This document shows positions 14,239 through 18,135 of a stretch of 18,135 bases of DNA, in pieces. The notes under the pieces are model-generated. The model ran no database searches. It saw only the letters and a program-made list of their open reading frames with translations, and was not told the origin of the DNA. The stretch's first letter is position 1, and each line of letters opens with the position of its first letter. Position numbers and translations under genes: made by a program. Origin of the DNA: Oscillospiraceae bacterium (GTDB taxonomy: Bacteria > Bacillota > Clostridia > Oscillospirales > Ruminococcaceae). The stretch spans positions 1-18,135 of the forward strand of contig CABIYQ010000023.1 in NCBI GenBank assembly GCA_902362965.1, read 5' to 3'.

Positions 14239-14742
14239 TCATTCCATTGTCATCTGAATACCTTCTTCAAGTTCCTCAGATTCTTCGGCAATTTCTTCAC
14301 ATTCTTCCTGTTTAATTTTTTGTTCGTAATCAAATGCCTGTTTTAACGCATCTACCAGATATTTTTCATCAAATCCGTTTTCACGATAACCTTTTACAAT
14401 CGTGTTATAATATCCTGCTGTTGGCAATGATATTTCTCTGCCGTTCATAACATATGCCATACATTTTTGTGTTTCTCCGTTTATTTCTACTTCTATATCT
14501 TCTTTACGATATAAATGAGGAAAGCCCTCATAACGATCCAGACTGAGTTCATCCTGTCCTCCAAGCTCCCAAATAAGTACCGGAACCTCAGAACCTTCTT
14601 TCGGTTCAATAGTTGCTACTTGTCTGAACTGTAACTCATAATCGGATAGCATTCCTGTTGTTACAACCTTTGAGTCAGGACATCTAAACGCCATTTGCTC
14701 CAGATTTATATTTGATCCATACGCTAAATACAATTTTTTCAT
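14239..14742 (-). CDS. Gamma-glutamylcyclotransferase-like (AIG2/GGCT) protein
   Basis: The 167-residue protein starts MKKLYLAYGSNINLEQM, where YGSN is the anion-binding signature of the cyclotransferase fold. It continues with VLIWELGG, the conserved acidic turn DRYEGFPHLYRKED, whose Glu is the likely general base, and MAYVMNG. Known members release 5-oxoproline from gamma-glutamyl amines or peptides. The longer frame reaching 14820 is rejected because CCTCC (14750-14754 on the plus strand, GGAGG on the minus) stands seven bases before ATG 14742 and the extra residues overlap the upstream gene. The C-terminus has a Glu-rich tail (EECEEIAEESEELEEG). It follows the amidoligase gene by 19 bases; the pair likely makes and undoes gamma-glutamyl-type amide bonds. 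Confidence 0.85.
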   Translation of the reverse strand: MKKLYLAYGSNINLEQMAFRCPDSKVVTTGMLSDYELQFRQVATIEPKEGSEVPVLIWELGGQDELSLDRYEGFPHLYRKEDIEVEINGETQKCMAYVMNGREISLPTAGYYNTIVKGYRENGFDEKYLVDALKQAFDYEQKIKQEECEEIAEESEELEEGIQMTME

Positions 14743-14761
14743 TTTCAATCCTCCATACATT

Positions 14762-15664
14762 CTACATGGACAACTCCATGCCCATTTCTTCTGTTTCTTC
14801 TTCCTCAAATTCGCTCTCACAGTCCTCTAAAATTTCATCGGGTGTTACCTCTGATTCCTCTGCAGGAGCCGACAGAATATTATCACTGCGTGAAACTTTT
14901 GGCGAGCAATACTTCTTTGTTACGGCAGCATTGCTTATTGCCAATGCCAAGGTCAAATATGATCTTATGACTCCGGCATGTAAAGATGAATTACAGCATC
15001 TTATCTCGAAATGCCTTCCCGAAAAGTAACTATGTAAATTAAGTGCCCTGTATCTCGATGAATCATAATGATAGTTTCTTCTGCTTTCTCCGTTATACCA
15101 AAGTCTTTCTATTTCCTCTATAGTTTTTGGCTTTTTCTTATTCAACTCTGATAAAAATCTCTGATCTACCTTTTCACAATAACCAGAACGCATTGAAGAT
15201 ACTTGCAATGCCTCCCACAGAAAATCTTCTTTGCTTGCAAATATATTTACTAGATTTCTCAAACTTCGGGCGTCAAAATCATCTGCTGAAATATGAATAT
15301 GAATTCCGCATTTATATTCCGCTCCTGTTACGGCTCCTGCCTTTCTTAATGTTCTCACTACCTCCTGCAGCATCGGTATATCCTCATATGACAGTACAGG
15401 AGAATTTAATTCTACACTATACAACCTTGACGATGTTGTATTTCTATTTCTGTCTATACACCTTATACTTCCATCATAAACAATTGACCACTTTCTGTCC
15501 TTGTTATCCTTTATAGTATATTTATCATAAGGACCTCCCTCATTGACCGCATAACTTTCTAAGACTTTTGCAACTGCCTTGGCTGCCTGATTTCTTGTAA
15601 TTCCGGTACACTCAATTTCAATTCCATACCCCCTTGTTTTTATTCCCTCATAATTTCCTGACAA
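14762..15664 (-). CDS. Amidoligase family protein
   Basis: The 300-residue protein fits the amidoligase_2 family (COOH-NH2 ligases of the glutamine-synthetase-like fold): YGIEIECTGITR (13-24), KWSIVYDGSI, VELNSPVLSYEDIPMLQEV, CGIHIHISADDF with the metal-binding His residues, and SRYRALNLHSYFSGRHFEIR with a conserved Arg/Glu. These enzymes use ATP to form amide bonds between a carboxylate and an amine, and are often found on phage-like or integrative elements beside cyclotransferases. The start is TTG at 15664, ten bases after AGGAGG (15675-15680). The tail from about 268 is strongly acidic (SEFEEEETEEMG). The substrate is unknown; a peptide, polyamine or protein side chain is possible. Confidence 0.87.
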   Translation of the reverse strand: MSGNYEGIKTRGYGIEIECTGITRNQAAKAVAKVLESYAVNEGGPYDKYTIKDNKDRKWSIVYDGSIRCIDRNRNTTSSRLYSVELNSPVLSYEDIPMLQEVVRTLRKAGAVTGAEYKCGIHIHISADDFDARSLRNLVNIFASKEDFLWEALQVSSMRSGYCEKVDQRFLSELNKKKPKTIEEIERLWYNGESRRNYHYDSSRYRALNLHSYFSGRHFEIRCCNSSLHAGVIRSYLTLALAISNAAVTKKYCSPKVSRSDNILSAPAEESEVTPDEILEDCESEFEEEETEEMGMELSM

Positions 15665-15697
15665 TTATTTTTTACCTCCTTTCTTTATAAATAAAAA

Positions 15698-15725
15698 AAC
15701 GGTCTGCATTTTTTTGCAAACCGTT
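15698..15725 (-). terminator. Intrinsic terminator between relE and the amidoligase gene
   Basis: On the minus strand AACGGTTTGC pairs with GCAGACCGTT (one T-G wobble) around an A-rich loop and is followed by TTTTTTT. It is a strong Rho-independent terminator that separates toxin-antitoxin transcription from the amidoligase operon. Confidence 0.72.
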
Positions 15726-15733
15726 ATATATAA

Positions 15734-15763
15734 AACAAGGATACGAGTTTTCATATCCTTGTT
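15734..15763 (-). terminator. Hairpin directly after relE
   Basis: AACAAGGATA (15734-15743) and TATCCTTGTT (15754-15763) form a perfect 10-bp stem with a 10-base loop, 12 bases after the relE stop. It is followed on the minus strand by TTATAT. The AACAAGGATA arm recurs in the hairpin at 16500-16536, which suggests related terminator cassettes on both sides of relBE. Confidence 0.6.
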
Positions 15764-15775
15764 CTTTTACATTAT

Positions 15776-16096
15776 TTAATTATTTTTCATTTCTGTGTCA
15801 ATATCACGCCCGCCGTACATAACGCGGATAACAGTTACAATACCTTTTTTCTCATTAGGAATGTACATTACAACAAAATTATCTATGGGCATTATTCGCA
15901 TACCTCGTGATTGCCACGGTTCTCTTTCATATTCTCTAAAACGCATCGGCATTTGATTTAATCCCATGATGTGTTCTTCCAATCTGTCAATCTGTCCTGC
16001 AGCACTCCGCGGAGAAAGCAAGGTATATGCTATATACTCATAAATTCCCCGCAAATCTGCCTGTGCCTGTTTTGAAATGTCAATCTTATAAGTCAT
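15776..16096 (-). CDS. RelE/ParE family toxin
   Basis: The 106-residue protein shows the RelE/ParE layout: YKIDISKQAQADLRGIYEYI as the first strand and helix, GQIDRLEEHIMGLNQMP in the second helix, then REYEREPWQSRGMRIMPI, the core strand NFVVMYIPNEKKGIVTVIRV and MYGGRDID at the end. The YGGRD ending is typical of toxins paired with DinJ/RelB antitoxins. Related toxins either cut mRNA at the ribosome or poison gyrase; the sequence alone does not decide which. Its ATG overlaps the antitoxin stop by four bases (ATGA), giving tight translational coupling. Confidence 0.88.
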   Translation of the reverse strand: MTYKIDISKQAQADLRGIYEYIAYTLLSPRSAAGQIDRLEEHIMGLNQMPMRFREYEREPWQSRGMRIMPIDNFVVMYIPNEKKGIVTVIRVMYGGRDIDTEMKNN

Positions 16097-16401
16097 ATTC
16101 CGTAATCTCTGCGAATGTCATCAAATACTTTGTCGGCTGTTTCGGTTCGTCCTGCAAGCATATCCGCATATCCTTTCTCAATCTCCGTGTCAAGTTCTTC
16201 CGCCGTTAACTTATTTATCGACACTGGTTTTGCTACTGGTAGTTTCACATCAAACGGCAGACCTCTCTGTAAAATAATTTGTTTATAAAACATATTGATA
16301 GCACCGGACACCGGTATTCCAAGTGCACTCAAGATATTCTCTGCCTGTTCTTTCACATCCGGTTCGATTCTCGCATATAAATTTGCTGTTTTTGATGCCA
16401 T
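16093..16401 (-). CDS. RelB/DinJ family antitoxin
   Basis: The 102-residue protein begins MASKTANLYARIEPDVKEQA, the ribbon-helix-helix DNA-binding segment of RelB/DinJ antitoxins, and continues ENILSALGIPVSGAINMFYK with the family's L-G-I/L-x-x-x-x-A-I-x-x-F helix. The C-terminal half (SINKLTAEELDTEIEKGY, RRDYGI) is predicted to wrap the toxin. ATG at 16401 is preferred to the longer frame because AAGGAG (16411-16416) is nine bases upstream and the homology begins here. It likely represses its own promoter together with the toxin. Confidence 0.88.
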   Translation of the reverse strand: MASKTANLYARIEPDVKEQAENILSALGIPVSGAINMFYKQIILQRGLPFDVKLPVAKPVSINKLTAEELDTEIEKGYADMLAGRTETADKVFDDIRRDYGI

Positions 16402-16437
16402 AATATTAAACTCCTTCCATAAAATATTCTTTCTTAT

Positions 16438-16466
16438 ATTATAACCAATTGTACGCACAAATGCAA
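16438..16466 (-). promoter_or_regulatory. relBE promoter with operator-like palindrome
   Basis: On the minus strand TTGCAT (16461-16466) and TATAAT (16438-16443) are separated by 17 bases, a good sigma-A promoter about 37 bases before the antitoxin start codon. The spacer contains TTGTGCGTACAA (16449-16460), a 12-base near-palindrome matching its own complement at 10 of 12 positions and well placed for autoregulation by the antitoxin. Confidence 0.6.
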
Positions 16467-16507
16467 TACAAAAATAAAAAAATTGCTATTCAAATATAAA
16501 AACAAGG

Positions 16508-16545
16508 ATACAGCGTAATATTTCCACTGTATCCTCGTTTTTTGG
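16508..16545. terminator. Bidirectional terminator between relB and the surface-protein gene
   Basis: AACAAGGATACAG, beginning near 16500, pairs with CTGTATCCTCGTT around a 13-base loop with one mismatch. It is followed by TTTTTT on the plus strand and TTTTTATA on the minus strand. It closes the surface-protein gene, which reads in from the right. Confidence 0.65.
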
Positions 16546-16610
16546 GGTACTCTATATAGCCAATAATTCATTGTTAGCTTGACAACTTCCCTTGACGCAC
16601 AGTACAACAC

Positions 16611-16631
16611 CGCTCCTGCATTATACAGGAG
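16611..16631. repeat. Hairpin downstream of the surface-protein gene
   Basis: GCTCCTG and CAGGAGC are 7-bp perfect arms around CATTATA, about 40 bases after the stop of the surface-protein gene. There is no T-run, so it could be an mRNA 3' stabilising stem or part of the terminator region. Confidence 0.4.
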
Positions 16632-16671
16632 CAGTTATTGTTCTGCATAATATTAAGGAATAATTTAGAAG

Positions 16672-18042
16672 CTATTTAACTTTGACCTTGCGTATTTTCT
16701 TTATCCACTTGCTATAGACTTTTTTGGTGACATTGTTTTTATCCTTGTATGTCGCATACGCTCTTACTCGGACATAATACTTCTTTCCGCTCTTTATCTT
16801 GGAATTCTTGATATTGAGCTTTGCCTTAGCAGTGAATTTCTTGAATACTGGTTTTTTGAAGTTCTTCTTTGCAGATACTTCAACCTGATAGCCTTTAGCC
16901 TTTTTGACCTTTTTCCATGAAACAGTTATCTTCTTTTTAGACTTGCTCTTAGTAGTTAGTTTCTTGATTTTTGCCTGTTTCATGACCTTTGTAGCCGCTT
17001 TCTTATCCTTTGCCACTGCCTCCGAGCTTCTTGTTGCCTTTGTTGAAGCTGTTGTAGGTTTAGCTGTGGGCTTTTCAGTAGGCTTAGACGGCTCTTGCTT
17101 TGTCGGGTTCGGCTTCGTTGGCTCAGGTTTTGTAGGATCAGGCTCTTTTAAATTCTTGATAGCTGTATTGATTGCATTTATCGCTGAATTTAATTCGTCT
17201 GCTGTGGATTCGTCTGTAAGAGCCTTTGCCGCTTCAATCGCCTTTGTTAGCTCCGCAACGCTTTCAGCCGTGTATGGAGTTGTGTCAATCGCTTCTGCTT
17301 TCTCTATTGCCGTTTTAAGCTCGGCAACGGCAACTATCTGATCGTTATAGCTCTTTACCACGCTTCCGCCTATATTCAGAAACTCTACTTTTGTTATGCC
17401 GTATACATAATCCTTTGCATTATCCCATGCATATGTAAATGCACTTAGCTCAACGCTGTCTCCCTCGTTTATTGCTTCAGTCAGCGTTAATTCTTCAGTC
17501 CATGTTTCTCCGTTTTGGTAAGAAGAATCTTTTCCTATAAACTTTTTATATGATTCTATTCCTCCTACCATTGCTTTGATTTCTATTGAAGCATTCGGAT
17601 TGTATGAAACATCTTCCGCACAGTCAAATGTAACTCTTATCTTTGTTGCTTTTGCCATATCCTTATCAGCGGTTGTATTTATAACAGTTGCAGTTCTGCC
17701 CTTTTTATAAACCTTTGCAAACGGTTTTCCGGCAGGAACTGTAGGTAGTTCTATGCCTACCAGTCCTTTTAATGCGGTGTTCAGTTTTTCTATTACCGCA
17801 TTATATTCAGACTTTAATCCGCCATTAATAGCTTTAGCTTCAGTCAATGCTGTTTCAACAGGCGTCCAGCTTTCTTCTGTAAAAATATCGCTTTCCAAAG
17901 CTTCTGCCTGTTCTATAAGTTTATCCAATTGTGCTTTTTCCTCGCTTGCATCTGCTTTGGTCACTTTTTCCTGTGCTGCTATTAATCTGTCTTTTACACC
18001 GTTTAGCTGCTCTTGGGTATAACTGTCTGATTCATAGTACAT
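16672..18042 (-). CDS. N-terminally truncated FIVAR-repeat / fibronectin-like surface protein
   Basis: The 456-residue frame contains two FIVAR-type helical repeats (first about 1-95; second about 240-297, with ELTKAIEAAKAL and ELNSAINAINTAIKNL). Between them is a beta-rich module of unknown ligand (100-235). A Pro/Thr/Lys-rich linker with repeated PTKPEPTKP follows, then a C-terminal fibronectin type III-like domain (KKITVSWKKVKKAKGYQVEV, SGKKYYVRVRAY). Such layouts belong to secreted cell-surface proteins or glycoside hydrolases of gut Clostridia. There is no signal peptide. The frame stays open upstream to 18060, where insertion-sequence DNA begins, and the ATG at 18042 has no ribosome binding site. 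I infer that the 5' part was cut off by the insertion. This remaining piece is probably not exported. Confidence 0.72.
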   Translation of the reverse strand: MYYESDSYTQEQLNGVKDRLIAAQEKVTKADASEEKAQLDKLIEQAEALESDIFTEESWTPVETALTEAKAINGGLKSEYNAVIEKLNTALKGLVGIELPTVPAGKPFAKVYKKGRTATVINTTADKDMAKATKIRVTFDCAEDVSYNPNASIEIKAMVGGIESYKKFIGKDSSYQNGETWTEELTLTEAINEGDSVELSAFTYAWDNAKDYVYGITKVEFLNIGGSVVKSYNDQIVAVAELKTAIEKAEAIDTTPYTAESVAELTKAIEAAKALTDESTADELNSAINAINTAIKNLKEPDPTKPEPTKPNPTKQEPSKPTEKPTAKPTTASTKATRSSEAVAKDKKAATKVMKQAKIKKLTTKSKSKKKITVSWKKVKKAKGYQVEVSAKKNFKKPVFKKFTAKAKLNIKNSKIKSGKKYYVRVRAYATYKDKNNVTKKVYSKWIKKIRKVKVK

Positions 18043-18045
18043 TTT

Positions 18046-18135
18046 TGCAGTGGTGCTATACTAAAAAAGTGGACAGCAAAAAGCGAAAGATGGTATAATA
18101 ATAAAAAAAGGAGAGAAACACATGGAAAACACCAA
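18046..18135 (+). mobile_element. Left end of an insertion sequence (possibly IS3-like)
   Basis: The reading frame of the surface protein breaks off here and is replaced by CTAAAAAAGTGGACAG, resembling IS3-type ends. It is followed by a promoter (TGGACA 18070-18075, 18-base spacer, TATAAT 18094-18099), a ribosome binding site AAGGAG (18108-18113) and an ATG. The exact outer end is uncertain within 18046-18061 because no second end or target duplication is in the window. Confidence 0.5.
18122..18135 (+). CDS. Start of a putative transposase gene, cut by window edge
   Basis: ATG at 18122 follows AAGGAG with correct spacing and a good promoter, and encodes M-E-N-T before the window ends. The identification as transposase rests only on position just inside the element end. 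It is the only plus-strand gene in the window that I accept. Confidence 0.45.

Noticed and set aside
14712..15516. Plus-strand frames of 105 and 129 codons
   Set aside because: They lie opposite the amidoligase and cyclotransferase genes, show no family motifs and lack ribosome binding sites.
16904..17341. Plus-strand 145-codon frame inside the surface-protein gene
   Set aside because: It is a shadow of the repetitive, low-complexity coding sequence on the other strand, with no ribosome binding site.

Overview
The window is AT-rich, and almost every convincing gene lies on the minus strand behind a GGAGG-type ribosome binding site, several with TTG starts. Together with the gene content (a DUF4314-type protein, a pRiA4b ORF-3-type protein, an amidoligase/gamma-glutamylcyclotransferase pair, RelBE, and a FIVAR-repeat surface protein next to an insertion sequence), this suggests a gut Clostridia genome (Lachnospiraceae or Ruminococcus-like) and an accessory island, probably an integrative element. 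The organism is inferred from style, not from any marker gene.

Layout, read in the direction of transcription (right to left). 18135-18046: left end of an insertion sequence with the first codons of its transposase on the plus strand. 18042-16672: N-terminally truncated surface protein. 16401-15776: relB/relE toxin-antitoxin pair with its own promoter and terminators. 15664-14239: amidoligase and cyclotransferase. 14229-13948: small gene with one in-frame stop. 13895-13380: pRiA4b ORF-3 family protein. 13379-12605: AT-rich, with a metallophosphoesterase remnant and its orphaned promoter region. 12604-6810: first conflict-type operon, HAD phosphatase, unknown 341-residue protein, SDR oxidoreductase, TIR/SIR2-like/IF-2B-like protein, and APH-like kinase, closed by a hairpin. 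6634-6112: scar made of a secreted vWA-protein remnant joined to a DUF1887 (Card1-like) nuclease remnant. 6093-919: second operon, RyR-domain protein, membrane-anchored Rossmann/RyR protein, a frameshifted small gene, and a HAD/TIR/SIR2-like/IF-2B-like fusion, followed by a short reading frame with a strong ribosome binding site but no usual start codon. 824-222: non-coding stretch with hairpins. 221-1: DUF4314-type protein cut by the window edge.

The main discovery candidate is the pair of large paralogues. Each carries in one chain a TIR domain (a family that often cleaves NAD+), a degenerate SIR2-like domain (another NAD+-cleaving fold) and a C-terminal domain resembling eIF2B / methylthioribose-phosphate isomerase. 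One also carries an N-terminal HAD phosphatase closely resembling the stand-alone HAD gene of the other operon. They sit with two RyR-domain proteins, one of which has membrane helices and two Rossmann-like segments, an APH-like kinase and an SDR. My inference is a nucleotide/NAD-centred immune or stress system in which phosphorylated ribose or ADP-ribose-like molecules are made, sensed and removed. Nothing in the sequence proves the activity. The decayed genes between and around the operons show that the locus has been remodelled repeatedly.
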